This document shows positions 1 through 7,870 of a stretch of 64,000 nt of DNA, in pieces. A model generated the notes under the pieces. It was given only the letters and a program-made list of their open reading frames with translations, had not been told where the DNA came from and did no database searches. Location: positions 102,642 to 166,641 of the forward strand of contig NZ_FMYY01000014.1 of NCBI RefSeq assembly GCF_900101595.1, given 5' to 3'. Both the position numbers and the translations under genes were made by a program. Source of the DNA: Paenibacillus sp. cl123. Its GTDB lineage: Bacteria > Bacillota > Bacilli > Paenibacillales > NBRC-103111. Position 1 is the first letter of the stretch, and each line of letters opens with the position of its first letter.

Positions 1-286
1 TACTAAAATATTTGCTCCCATATTCAATCACCCCACCCGGATTGGTAAATGGACTTCCTCTAGTATTTTACAATATATTCGCCGGTACTTATACGGTTTA
101 CCGTAACCGGGCTATCAGTGGAAAATATAGCCTGTGTTTAACCACAGACTAGAGTTGGCAGAAAGCCGGAATCTGGGATCGAATCCTGGAACATGTGTCC
201 ATTGAACCTGACTTCGAAGCCCATGATTCGGTCCTGGGCTGGCTGGCTTAGGTTTGCATACACACCCTAGAATGCATAGTGGAGGT
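1..286. other. Left-edge intergenic sequence
   Basis: No convincing gene is seen between the window edge and the kinase stop codon. A stretch at about 79-106 weakly resembles the rlmH-derived repeats found at 4877 and 13489, but it lacks three bases in the core and does not preserve the stop codon. I list it only as a possible degenerate fourth boundary. Confidence 0.3.
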
Positions 287-1687
287 CTACATCTGAGGCA
301 GCGGCTTATGCGGCAACTCCATGGTAACTTTTCCTCCGCCTGACGTTGGATCGTTGGCAACATGGAGCTCCCCACCATGCAAGGAAGTTATAAAGCTAGC
401 AATGTACAGCCCCATGCCGTAATGTCCCTTCGCTCTGCGTGCCGAATCACCCATATAGAACTGCTCGGTCGCCAGCTTGAGTGCTTCCGTTGAGAATCCT
501 GGACCCTTATCTAGAACGCAGAACCGTATACGCTCTTGCGTATAATCAATGAGCAAGGAGAGCTCGCTATGCCTAGGCGCTTGATCTACGGCGTTGGAGA
601 TGATGTTCATTAGCGCTCTTTCCAACAGCTCGGGATCGACCTGCATCGTATCGGGGAGATCATGAGCTATGATATGTGGAGTAAGCTCCTTTACGACAGC
701 CAGTGCCTGCATCTGTCCTTCGATCTTTCGTATGAATCCCCTTAGATCAACAGTCGCGAGTTGAATCGAGGTTGAGCTCTCTGTTTTCGTCATTTCAATT
801 AACGACTTGATATAGGCTTCCATCTGTCTTGTACTCTCGGTAATGTAGTCCGTATACTCCTTCTGCTCTTCCGTTAAGCTCGTTTCAGTAAGAAGCTCGA
901 CATTACCACGAACAATAGTCAGCGGCGTCTTAACATCGTGAGCTAGTGCAGAGATCTGATCCCGACGACTACGTTCCAGCTTCCATTGCCCCTCCAGCGA
1001 CTGCTTCAAGGCATGCTTCATCTGGTCCATAGAATGAAGCACACGGTCAATTTCAGCGATCCCGCTGTATTGAACAGTAAAATCCAAATTTTGCTGCTGA
1101 ATAAGTTGAGTCGTTTCCTGCAGCCCGTTCATTTTGCGCGCCAGCTTGCGTCCAAAGGAGGAAGCAAGCAAGGCTGACACACCGAGGAACGCGACGCAGA
1201 AACCAACAAAAAAGAAAAACTCAGCACTAGGCACAAGTCTGCGAAGTAAGGGATTACTGAACTGAGCGGTTAAGGAATACCGAAGAATATACACCTCTTG
1301 TTGATAGGTGGTTTTCATATAGTTATATGGGGGAGTGTAAGAAGAATTTTGATCCTCTAGCAGCTCCCAAGCAAAATTTGCCTGCTTATCCGACAGGTTA
1401 TGCTCTAGCAGCCCACCATCTAATGTATACTTCGCATATTTGTAAAGCGCATAAGACGAGTCCTTTTCAGGCTGTTGGCCTGCTGCGATTGCAGAGCTAG
1501 CTTCTATCGCCTGCTTCTCCGCATAATTAGCAGGTAAGATCATGCCGCTATACATGCCTCCAACAAAAAGTAAGGCCAGAACTAGAGTAAGTCCTATTGT
1601 GCTCGCACAGAAAACGGCCAAATATCGGAGAAACAACGTACGGAGCTTGGTTAGCTTGCGTCCAGATGTTCGAGAATTTACTTCCAT
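287..1687 (-). CDS. Two-component sensor histidine kinase (LanK/CprK/BceS-like)
   Basis: Membrane histidine kinase, presumed to sense cell-envelope-active peptides and phosphorylate the adjacent regulator. A first transmembrane segment lies near residues 20-48, an extracytoplasmic loop of about 110 residues follows, and a second segment (FFFFVGFCVAFLGVSALL) precedes a HAMP-like linker. The H-box reads ALAHDVKTPLTIVRGN with the phosphoacceptor His. ATPase motifs are NIISNAVDQAP (N box), DKGPGFS (G1) and GHYGMGLYIA (G2). I chose the internal ATG at 1687, which overlaps the regulator stop by about 10 bases; a start at 1705 is possible. It is the last gene of a five-gene minus-strand operon. The peptide-immunity role is inferred from the neighbours. 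Confidence 0.88.
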   Translation of the reverse strand: MEVNSRTSGRKLTKLRTLFLRYLAVFCASTIGLTLVLALLFVGGMYSGMILPANYAEKQAIEASSAIAAGQQPEKDSSYALYKYAKYTLDGGLLEHNLSDKQANFAWELLEDQNSSYTPPYNYMKTTYQQEVYILRYSLTAQFSNPLLRRLVPSAEFFFFVGFCVAFLGVSALLASSFGRKLARKMNGLQETTQLIQQQNLDFTVQYSGIAEIDRVLHSMDQMKHALKQSLEGQWKLERSRRDQISALAHDVKTPLTIVRGNVELLTETSLTEEQKEYTDYITESTRQMEAYIKSLIEMTKTESSTSIQLATVDLRGFIRKIEGQMQALAVVKELTPHIIAHDLPDTMQVDPELLERALMNIISNAVDQAPRHSELSLLIDYTQERIRFCVLDKGPGFSTEALKLATEQFYMGDSARRAKGHYGMGLYIASFITSLHGGELHVANDPTSGGGKVTMELPHKPLPQM

Positions 1688-2337
1688 CGGTATCCAATCC
1701 CCCATACGGTTTCTACTGGAGCGACCTCTATTCGTGTCAGCTTGGCACGGATATTTTTAATATGCTCCACAATGGTAGCGGCATCACTCTCGCCGTTATA
1801 GCCAAAGACAGCTTCGTAGATCTGTTCCTTGGAGAAAACTTGTCCTCGGTTCAACGCCAGAAATTCACAAATCGCATACTCACTTTTGGTGAAAGGAATG
1901 ATCGTATCCCGTACCGTAATTTCTTTGCCGGATAGGTTGAAATTCACCTCGCCAATACAGAGTACATTACGTTTCTCGCGATTTTCCCGACGAAGATGAG
2001 CATGAATTCGCGCTCGTAATTCTCCTGCGCCGAACGGCTTAATGATATAGTCATCCGCACCTTCACCGAGCCCTGCCATCACATCATTTTCCATGGATTT
2101 GGCGGTCAGGAACAGAATGGGGCAATCTACCTTACTGCGAATCATGCGGCAAAGGGTAAACCCATCCAGCTCTGGCATCATCACGTCCAACAGGATGAGG
2201 TCATAAGCACCCAATTGAAGATTCGGCACCTCAGTAGAATTTGTGTAGGTTGTCACGACATGTCCGTCCTTTTGCAATATATTGCGAAGCAACGCGACAA
2301 CAGCAGGCTCATCATCGACAGCCAGTATATTCGCCAT
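1678..2337 (-). CDS. OmpR-family response regulator
   Basis: Response regulator of about 219 residues with an N-terminal receiver domain and a C-terminal winged helix. The phosphoacceptor Asp is in LILLDVMMPELDG, the conserved Thr in LFLTAKS and the Lys in IIKPFGAGELRAR. The wing ends WGIGYRWK, a typical OmpR/PhoB terminus. The start is the ATG at 2337, preceded by AAGGAAG at good spacing, rather than the GTG nine bases upstream. It lies between the ABC permease genes and the kinase gene, and probably activates this operon in response to a peptide antibiotic. That role rests on the conserved FEG-RK arrangement, not on a visible operator. Confidence 0.92.
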   Translation of the reverse strand: MANILAVDDEPAVVALLRNILQKDGHVVTTYTNSTEVPNLQLGAYDLILLDVMMPELDGFTLCRMIRSKVDCPILFLTAKSMENDVMAGLGEGADDYIIKPFGAGELRARIHAHLRRENREKRNVLCIGEVNFNLSGKEITVRDTIIPFTKSEYAICEFLALNRGQVFSKEQIYEAVFGYNGESDAATIVEHIKNIRAKLTRIEVAPVETVWGIGYRWK

Positions 2338-2362
2338 GACACTCACTTCCTTTACATATGTT

Positions 2363-3121
2363 CTATTCTAACGATTTTCGTCCTTCCCATCGCTTGAACC
2401 AACCTCCTAATAATATCATGATTGCTGCAGTCCCACCTATACAACACAGGATTCCCGGCTGAATAAGCAGCTCGGACGGATACGGTACTCCCCCTGAGAG
2501 CTCAATCTGCATCCAGCTCATGATGAATCTCGCAGCCCATGCGCTCGGAATGTAAATCCAGTTCTGATCGCCGAGCCCTGTCAATAATAGAGCAGCTACT
2601 AGGCTTTCTATAATCCCCAGACCAATGGAGGCGCCTTTGCCAAATCTTAAGCTGATGTAGACATGCAGAGCATAGAGAAAGACACTGCTTCCAAATAGGA
2701 TACAAGCAGCCTTCACATAAAAAGCAAGCTTGTAGGGAGATTGATCCAACCCATAAAGAAAGCCTGCTCCAAATCCAACCACAGCCAACAACGCACTGCC
2801 AAATCCTAAGACGAGAAGCAGCGTCAGCTTGCTGGAAATGGGGATAAGTCGGCTCGGCTGGGCCAGCATCTGCTGGTAATTCCCGGCTGATGCTTCTTGA
2901 TCAGCTGCGATGGCGCAGGCAATACCGATCATCGTTGGAAAGGCGATGGCAATAACCTGCAAATATCCGCTCACCTTGGAAACAGGTGTATACGGGGTAT
3001 AGGCGAAGTAGGCTAGAAATATGCCCAGCCCTGCAAGTGGAACAAGCAGGTGAATAAGCAGCAGCGGCTGCCTTCTAAGCTTCATCAGGTCTGACTTTAA
3101 GCTGTGATAGTAAGCAACCAT
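2363..3121 (-). CDS. ABC transporter permease, lantibiotic-immunity MutG/LanG-like
   Basis: Integral membrane protein of 252 residues with about six hydrophobic segments, including LLLIHLLVPLAGLGIFLAYF near the N-terminus and GGTAAIMILLGGWF at the C-terminus. Size, topology and position after an ABC ATPase and another permease match the second permease of lantibiotic self-immunity exporters (LanFEG; CprABC in clostridia). Together with its partners it would expel or exclude peptide antibiotics at the membrane. GGGAGG lies at correct spacing before the ATG. Only one base separates it from the upstream permease, so translation is probably coupled. Confidence 0.8.
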   Translation of the reverse strand: MVAYYHSLKSDLMKLRRQPLLLIHLLVPLAGLGIFLAYFAYTPYTPVSKVSGYLQVIAIAFPTMIGIACAIAADQEASAGNYQQMLAQPSRLIPISSKLTLLLVLGFGSALLAVVGFGAGFLYGLDQSPYKLAFYVKAACILFGSSVFLYALHVYISLRFGKGASIGLGIIESLVAALLLTGLGDQNWIYIPSAWAARFIMSWMQIELSGGVPYPSELLIQPGILCCIGGTAAIMILLGGWFKRWEGRKSLE

Positions 3122-3122
3122 A

Positions 3123-3854
3123 TTATTTCGCCTCCCGGTTGCGGAAAGGCAGCATCGTTAGCGCGGATAGCAGGATAAATAGAGCAAGCGTGATTAGCAC
3201 ACCTGGAACAATGAGCCCTTTATCCAAAAGCGCATCGTTAACTGGCACCGGCAAACCGTTAGGGAGTACCCCTATGACGGCGCACATAAGACGAGCAGGA
3301 ATGGCATAAGGTACTGCCCACCAAAGCGATGTTTCGCTAAATAAAATCATGCAGGCGACATTCCCTAACACATTTATAATGAGCGCCGCGAACATGCCGA
3401 TCCGATCTACAAGAAACAGACAAAGCGGAATCTGCCATAGAAAAGTCAGAAACAGCAGCAGGCTGGCAGTGGCGCTTTCTTGTAAATTTATATTGCCAGG
3501 AAAAACAAAGCCGCTTAGGGTAATGCCCGTAAACAGTACGATGGTCGAGGCTAAAAGCATCAATGAGCCAGCACCGATCTTACCAAGCCAGACCCGCCCT
3601 AGATGAATGGGAAGACCGAGTAAGGCACGGTATTTTAGCTTTCTCCCGTCCTTTTGAACCAGTCCAACACACATCAACGTGAGCGCCCCGGGCAGAAGCA
3701 TTGCATACCACCAGTTATAGCTGGCGATTTGCAGGAATGGTCCTCTCATCAACGCCGTGCATAGCAGCAAGGTTAGAAGAGGAGCCAGCCAGATCAACTT
3801 ATTCGCAAAGGTTCGTTTGACTTTTAAGATTTCAGCACGAATGTACGCTTGCAT
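3123..3854 (-). CDS. ABC transporter permease, lantibiotic-immunity MutE/LanE-like
   Basis: About 243 residues from the ATG at 3854 (M-QAYIRAEILKVKRTF), preceded by AGGGAGAG. The longer reading frame upstream overlaps the ATPase gene and is not needed. The amphipathic N-terminus followed by about six membrane segments is typical of ABC-2 permeases in bacitracin/lantibiotic immunity exporters. It forms the transporter with the ATPase upstream and the second permease downstream. The exact substrate cannot be read from the sequence. No lantibiotic precursor or biosynthesis gene is present in the window, so this is a stand-alone resistance locus rather than producer self-immunity. Confidence 0.8.
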   Translation of the reverse strand: MQAYIRAEILKVKRTFANKLIWLAPLLTLLLCTALMRGPFLQIASYNWWYAMLLPGALTLMCVGLVQKDGRKLKYRALLGLPIHLGRVWLGKIGAGSLMLLASTIVLFTGITLSGFVFPGNINLQESATASLLLFLTFLWQIPLCLFLVDRIGMFAALIINVLGNVACMILFSETSLWWAVPYAIPARLMCAVIGVLPNGLPVPVNDALLDKGLIVPGVLITLALFILLSALTMLPFRNREAK

Positions 3855-3855
3855 C

Positions 3856-4563
3856 CTAGTTCTCTCCCTTCCGATACGCTCGAGCAGTCTGCATAAATAA
3901 GGTTTCAAGACTCTCTCCTGGCGTGATCGCATCTTGGTAGGCGAGAACGCCCCCCGCTATAATGCCAATGTGATCTGCTATTTGTTCTACCTCAGACAAA
4001 ATATGGCTGGACAATATAACGGTAATCCCTTGCTCTGGAAAGGAACGAATCAGCTCCCTCTGCTCTTGAATACCGATCGGATCGAGGCCGTTGGTTGGCT
4101 CGTCAAGAATGAGCAGCTTCGGATTATGGAGAAGGGCAATCGCGATGCCAAGCCGCTGCTTCATTCCCATGGAAAATTGGCCGGAAAACTTCTTTCCTGT
4201 ATTCGTCAAATCGACCAGCTGCAGCACCTCGTCAATACGAGCTTCTGGCAGCCCGAGCAGCGTCGCCCGTACCTTCAGGTTTTCCCTTGCCGTCAGGTTT
4301 TCGTACAGAGGCGGTGACTCAATCAAAGCGCCAATATGGACTAGGTCCTTGCGCGTCCAAGGCTTGCCTTGAAATAGAATTTCGCCGGAGGTAGGCCGCA
4401 GCATGCCAGTGAGCATTTTGAGCGTTGTCGATTTCCCTGCTCCGTTCGGACCGAGCAGCCCATAGACAGAGTGCTCTTGAATAGATAAGGAAACGTTGCT
4501 TACCGCCTGCTGGCCTTTAAAACTTTTACTTAGATCTCGTGTCTGTAAAATAATGTTTTCCAT
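3856..4563 (-). CDS. ABC transporter ATP-binding protein, lantibiotic-immunity LanF-like
   Basis: Nucleotide-binding subunit of about 235 residues. Walker A is GPNGAGKST, the signature region is FSMGMKQRLGIAIAL (a divergent LSGGQ, common in LanF/BcrA proteins), Walker B is LLILDEPTNGLDP and the switch His is in SSHIL. First gene of the five-gene operon ATPase, permease, permease, regulator, kinase, all minus strand with gaps of at most about 25 bases. I start it at the ATG at 4563 because AAGG is correctly spaced to it; the ATG at 4575 would have almost no space after its ribosome site. Powers the extrusion of cationic or lantibiotic-like peptides by family precedent. Confidence 0.9.
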   Translation of the reverse strand: MENIILQTRDLSKSFKGQQAVSNVSLSIQEHSVYGLLGPNGAGKSTTLKMLTGMLRPTSGEILFQGKPWTRKDLVHIGALIESPPLYENLTARENLKVRATLLGLPEARIDEVLQLVDLTNTGKKFSGQFSMGMKQRLGIAIALLHNPKLLILDEPTNGLDPIGIQEQRELIRSFPEQGITVILSSHILSEVEQIADHIGIIAGGVLAYQDAITPGESLETLFMQTARAYRKGEN

Positions 4564-4687
4564 CGATACCTTCATCCTTTACTTTCGTTGTTGTGCTTAT
4601 CTTAAAGGCGAATTCTAAGAAATTTATAAGGATTACCGAGCCGCCGATGATTTTCTAGTAATTCATAGACACGTCGTTAATAAAAAG

Positions 4688-4713
4688 CACCGGATACGAT
4701 CTGGAATCCGGTG
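4688..4713. terminator. Hairpin upstream of the ABC/two-component operon
   Basis: Eight-base inverted repeat CACCGGAT / ATCCGGTG separated by 10 bases. No long T-run follows on either strand, so its role (terminator remnant or regulatory hairpin) is uncertain. Confidence 0.35.
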
Positions 4714-4876
4714 TATACGGTGCTGTATACTTTTACTAGCGCAATCAAATTCTATGGGTGTAGCGTGATTGGTTACTTGCGAGAGGCGTTACTAGAGTCA
4801 TTAAAAGAGAACCGATAGTATTTACAATCGATTTTGTAGTTACTTAAGCAACCATAATATAAAGTGTATTTATAAA

Positions 4877-4906
4877 CTTTCGCCCTCACTTGTGATACGG
4901 TTCAGC
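4877..4906 (-). other. rlmH-derived attachment-like site (distal copy)
   Basis: On the minus strand this reads GAA CCG TAT CAC AAG TGA followed by GGGCGAAA, that is E-P-Y-H-K-stop, the exact C-terminus of the real RlmH at 17377 but with synonymous codon differences. By hand count about 23 of 30 bases match the rlmH 3' end. It lies in the same orientation as the copies at 13489 and 17377, as expected for direct-repeat att sites of an SCC-type integrative element. There is no rlmH homology further into the gene. I interpret it as the far boundary of an 8.6 kb cassette. Confidence 0.6.
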
Positions 4907-5000
4907 TTAAAGGGGCTAACGGCGAAAAATGTTAAAAAGCTGCCGCGGCGTATAGTTAAGGGTCTTTCAATATCCGATTCTGTTCCATAAATCTACACAG

Positions 5001-5031
5001 AAAGCCGCCGAAGTAATCGGCGGCCTTATTA
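5001..5031. terminator. Intrinsic-terminator-like hairpin
   Basis: Perfect 8-base stem GCCGCCGA / TCGGCGGC with a 5-base loop (5004-5024), flanked by AT-rich sequence on both sides. It could serve either strand. The rest of 4576-5183 holds no recognisable gene. Confidence 0.5.
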
Positions 5032-5125
5032 TTGATGATTCAACTATCGTGTCCCGATAGCTCAACGATTTATCAGATTTTACGCCAAAAGTGTTTGATT
5101 TGGATTGGTGCCTTTTAAATACAAT

Positions 5126-5176
5126 CAGCGACAGCCATGGACGAGAAAATCAGTCCTAGACTGCCGCTGTTTTATT
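5126..5176 (+). terminator. Hairpin with T-run, related to the one at 7761
   Basis: Imperfect 17-base stem (CAGCG...GTCC arms) with loop GAGAAAATCA, followed on the plus strand by TGTTTTATT. It shares ACGAGAAAAT and TAGACTGCCGCT with the hairpin at 7761-7801. No plus-strand gene ends just upstream; on the minus strand it lies just past the end of the 5184-5759 gene, so it may act bidirectionally. Confidence 0.5.
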
Positions 5177-5183
5177 AAAACTC

Positions 5184-5759
5184 TTAATTCCAGGGAATGG
5201 TATGAACAAATAGTAAATCAATGATGCCCACTAAAATAAAAACCATGAAGGTTATCCTTGGAATGACATGCCACATGGCGGATCGCCACTGATTCTTAGA
5301 CATATCGAAACCGGCTCGAAGTCGGCTAGCAATCATAAAGTAACTCGGTTTGCGAGTATTGTAGACGATTTCTACAGTACCTTTTTTCTTAAGACCAAAA
5401 GGAGTCCACAAATGAATATTCGTGTACTCTTGATTATTTAACATGAAACTACAATAAACCAGGGTTACCTTCCCTCTAATACCAAAATCATGATCATACC
5501 TATCTTCAGTTCGCTTACCGATGCTCGCTCTGCGGAACTCCCCATATCTTAATAGAGCCAGACGTTTCTTCGCCCGATATCCCGTCCATAGTACGAATAT
5601 ACTTACAATTAACAATGTGTTTCGAAGTGAATCATCAGCATCTGGTTGTTTGAGATCGTAGAGAGTTGCTAGGAGTAAGAAAAGCCACACTAATAACCAA
5701 AATGAACAAGATACCCCGACTACTGCTGACCAATGTAGATTTCTTTTAACCGTTGTCAT
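5184..5759 (-). CDS. Hypothetical membrane protein, DUF3592-like architecture
   Basis: 191 residues, not confidently assigned to a family. Two membrane segments lie near residues 13-32 and 46-60. A soluble stretch of about 90 residues follows (FRRASIGKRTED...GTVEIVYNTRKPSYFMI), then a third membrane segment near the C-terminus (FMVFILVGIIDLLFVHTIPW). The soluble part, with a small beta-rich region ending in a V-x-Y-x-x-x-x-P-x-x motif, recalls DUF3592-type domains. The start ATG has GGGGGAAG just upstream. It sits alone inside the accessory island, between the distal rlmH-like site and an IS66 remnant, at low GC. Function unknown. Confidence 0.6.
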   Translation of the reverse strand: MTTVKRNLHWSAVVGVSCSFWLLVWLFLLLATLYDLKQPDADDSLRNTLLIVSIFVLWTGYRAKKRLALLRYGEFRRASIGKRTEDRYDHDFGIRGKVTLVYCSFMLNNQEYTNIHLWTPFGLKKKGTVEIVYNTRKPSYFMIASRLRAGFDMSKNQWRSAMWHVIPRITFMVFILVGIIDLLFVHTIPWN

Positions 5760-5811
5760 AATCTTCCCCCTATTATATGAAAGACTGCTTTATTGTTATT
5801 ACTTAGGTACC

Positions 5812-6206
5812 CTACAGAACGGGTTGTCCATGGATGGCGCGAGAAAGTGAAGAAAGAACGGGGGATCCTTGTTTGATTAGCGTGGAAACAACGCTGCGCA
5901 ATCTGGCGAAGATCATTGCACCTGCTTCCGTTCGAAATGCACCTGAGATCTTCTGCTTCACCTTGACCATCCGCAAGTCCCGTTCGGCTTGATTGTTGTC
6001 AAATGGAATGTGGGGACGCCAAAGAAACGAGAGTATGGCCTCTTTGTGAAGCAACATTCGCGATCCCAGGTTGCATGAACGCGGCTCTCTAATTGCTCAA
6101 TGCGTTCGGCCTGTTTTTCGATCGTATTCAGAAGCGTTTGGACAAATGCTGCGATCTCTTGATCACCTTTACAAATCGTCAATACTTGATCCGGTGTGAG
6201 ATTCAT
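5812..6206 (-). pseudogene. Internally deleted IS66-family transposase remnant
   Basis: The minus strand begins with a good start and GGAGGCGGG ribosome site at 6206: M-NLTPDQVLTICKGDQ, then a leucine-zipper-like helix (IEKQAERIEQLESRV), the N-terminus of IS66 TnpC transposases. After about 45 codons the frame breaks near 6060. From about 6057 a different frame encodes the C-terminus, including PFDNNQAERDLRMVKVKQK and FRTEAGA, the hallmark end of IS66 transposases. The roughly 350 central residues, including most of the catalytic core, are gone. No intact copy or complete terminal repeats were found nearby, so it is dead insertion-sequence debris. Confidence 0.85.
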
Positions 6207-6460
6207 TTCATCCCGCCTCCTCGTTCGATCATTCGCTGCTTTACCATTCGACAAGGGAGAACGGAAATCCTTTCCTCCAAATTGGAGGACCTAAGTAGTA
6301 ACAGATAATTAAACAGACTGCCGATCAAGAGGTCTTTATTGTCGCGAATTCAAGTATATTCTTGTCGCTACACGCACACAACAACAATGGGCCTCCGTCC
6401 TTTGCTTAGTTGCACTATACTGCCCTTCAGCTCAATGAGTGGTTGAAATTTGAACCGGGA

Positions 6461-6494
6461 TTGACGCTTACTAATATTCAAGATGTGGTAAAAT
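6461..6494 (+). promoter_or_regulatory. Extended -10 promoter for the GC-rich membrane protein gene
   Basis: Extended -10 TGG-TAAAAT at 6486-6494 with TTGACG at 6461. Spacing between them is 22 bases, so the -10 extension is the more credible determinant. The predicted start of transcription is about 25 bases before the ATG at 6526. The promoter is AT-rich while the gene is very GC-rich, suggesting a foreign coding region placed under host-type control. Confidence 0.45.
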
Positions 6495-6525
6495 ATAGAT
6501 AAAAATCCTGGATGTGAAGGTATTT

Positions 6526-7377
6526 ATGGCTAACCTCGAGACATTGCCGCTGTTCTCCACCACGGACACGGGCGGGCGGATAACAGTACTCCGGCCGGGA
6601 CGTCGCGTCGGACGCACGGCTCCGGTGCTACCATGGCTGCTCGCAGCCGCTGCGCTGTGGGCGCTGACTGGCTCCGTGCCGTTCGGCGTCCTTCTCGGCT
6701 TGGCTCCGACACCGGCGATTAGCATTTTCCTCGGTCACCCGGTCACGGTGGGCTTCGCCGTGGTGCTGCTGTTCGTCGCGATCGGCGCGACTGGCGGCGT
6801 GTACTCGCAAGGGGTCGAGCAGTTCGGACAGATCAGGGTCGCCGGCCTGTTCATGATGCTCGCGATCGCGGGAGGAATCGCCGCAGGCGCTGGAATCCTC
6901 CTACTCTGGACGCTGACAAGTGATCCGACGCGCTCCTTCGATCTCGAGGCCATCGCGACCTCGCAGACGATCCCGCCAGAATTTGGTGCCGTTGTCGGAG
7001 CCGGATTCGCCCTCTGGGCCGCCATCGTGCTCCTGCTGTTGCCAGGATCGGTCGCACTTGCCCGGCGGCGTCAGCTGGACATCGAGCGCCTCCGCGCGGA
7101 AGGCTCGGCATTCACCGGTAAGCTGACCGCCGTGAACTTTACGAACAGCTGGCTCTTCAATTACCCGTTATTCACGGTCGAGGTAGGTTACATCGGCGAC
7201 GGTGTTCCTCGTGTCGTCTCGGCCCACATGCGCACCAGCGCCGAACGCGTCCCCGTCGTCGGCTCGCGCATGCTGGTGCTGACCGACGATCGCGGCACCA
7301 CCCATGTGGAGCTGGACCCGTCCAATGAAGCAACATTCGAGCCGGACGTGAACAAGTACGCCGCATTGGACGGCTGA
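6526..7377 (+). CDS. GC-rich foreign membrane protein with DUF3592-like C-terminal domain
   Basis: 283 residues from the ATG at 6526 (GAAGG just upstream; a GTG at 6514 is in frame). Four membrane segments lie near residues 35-58, 75-95, 106-130 and 155-180, followed by a cytosolic domain of about 100 residues (GKLTAVNFTNSWLFNYPLF...GSRMLVLTDDRGTTHVELDP) resembling DUF3592. The gene is strongly biased to G or C at third codon positions, quite unlike the AT-rich genes around it and richer than the core genome. Alanine-, glycine- and valine-rich composition suggests an actinobacterial donor. That origin is inference. Function unknown; no operon partner. Confidence 0.7.
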   Translation: MANLETLPLFSTTDTGGRITVLRPGRRVGRTAPVLPWLLAAAALWALTGSVPFGVLLGLAPTPAISIFLGHPVTVGFAVVLLFVAIGATGGVYSQGVEQFGQIRVAGLFMMLAIAGGIAAGAGILLLWTLTSDPTRSFDLEAIATSQTIPPEFGAVVGAGFALWAAIVLLLLPGSVALARRRQLDIERLRAEGSAFTGKLTAVNFTNSWLFNYPLFTVEVGYIGDGVPRVVSAHMRTSAERVPVVGSRMLVLTDDRGTTHVELDPSNEATFEPDVNKYAALDG

Positions 7378-7381
7378 CATA

Positions 7382-7552
7382 AGCTTTTTGAATGATAAAG
7401 GAAGCACCCTAGGTACGGCAGAACTCGAGACACAGGCTGTAGGGTCAGGGGTTCATCTGATTGATGATGCCAATCCTAATGTGTATATGTACGAAACGAT
7501 TTGTACAGTAGGTAATGCTCACTACTTTTATTACGCTAACTGGGAACGTTAG
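7382..7552 (+). pseudogene. Possible C-terminal fragment of an unknown gene
   Basis: A frame open to the TAG at 7552 encodes about 56 residues (S-F-LNDKGSTLGTAELETQ ... YETICTVGNAHYFYYANWER) without a start codon of its own, overlapping the end of the GC-rich gene. Its base composition is ordinary and protein-like, and a strong hairpin follows immediately. It looks like the tail of a gene whose 5' part was replaced when the GC-rich gene arrived. No family recognised. Confidence 0.3.
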
Positions 7553-7558
7553 TTGAAC

Positions 7559-7601
7559 AACAATGCATGCTGCCACACAATTAGTGGCAGCATGCATTGT
7601 T
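7559..7601. terminator. Strong perfect hairpin
   Basis: Arms at 7561-7576 and 7584-7599 are perfect 16-base inverted repeats (CAATGCATGCTGCCAC and its complement), extended by flanking AA/TT, with a 7-base loop. It directly follows the stop of the fragment ending at 7552, so it is probably its terminator, although the T-run is short. Confidence 0.6.
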
Positions 7602-7760
7602 ATATTCGACAATTAGGGAGACTCTACATGTTCTTATGTATACTTGAATTAGAACGTTTATTTGAAAAATTGGAAATCATATAGCTTTAAACGCCATGCT
7701 AGCAGTTGTTACTTTTGATCTTAAAAACTACACTACATTTTAGACTGACCCCTTTCACCT

Positions 7761-7810
7761 GCGGCAGCCCTAAACGAGAAAATAAAGTTTAGACTGCCGC
7801 TTCTTTGTTT
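7761..7810 (+). terminator. Hairpin with T-run, related to the one at 5126
   Basis: Arms GCGGCAG..CTAAAC and GTTTAG.CTGCCGC (7761-7800) around GAGAAAATAAA, followed by TTCTTTGTTT. It lies between the plus-strand fragment ending at 7552 and the convergent minus-strand gene ending at 7871. Nothing else is visible in 7602-7870. Confidence 0.55.
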
Positions 7811-7870
7811 AACTATTGATCTTCGTTTATTTGAAAAAATGACAATTTTATCTAGTATTTCCTGATGATA

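Noticed and set aside
115-378. 87-codon minus-strand ORF at the window edge
   Set aside because: Overlaps the kinase C-terminus in another frame, without ribosome site or recognisable features.
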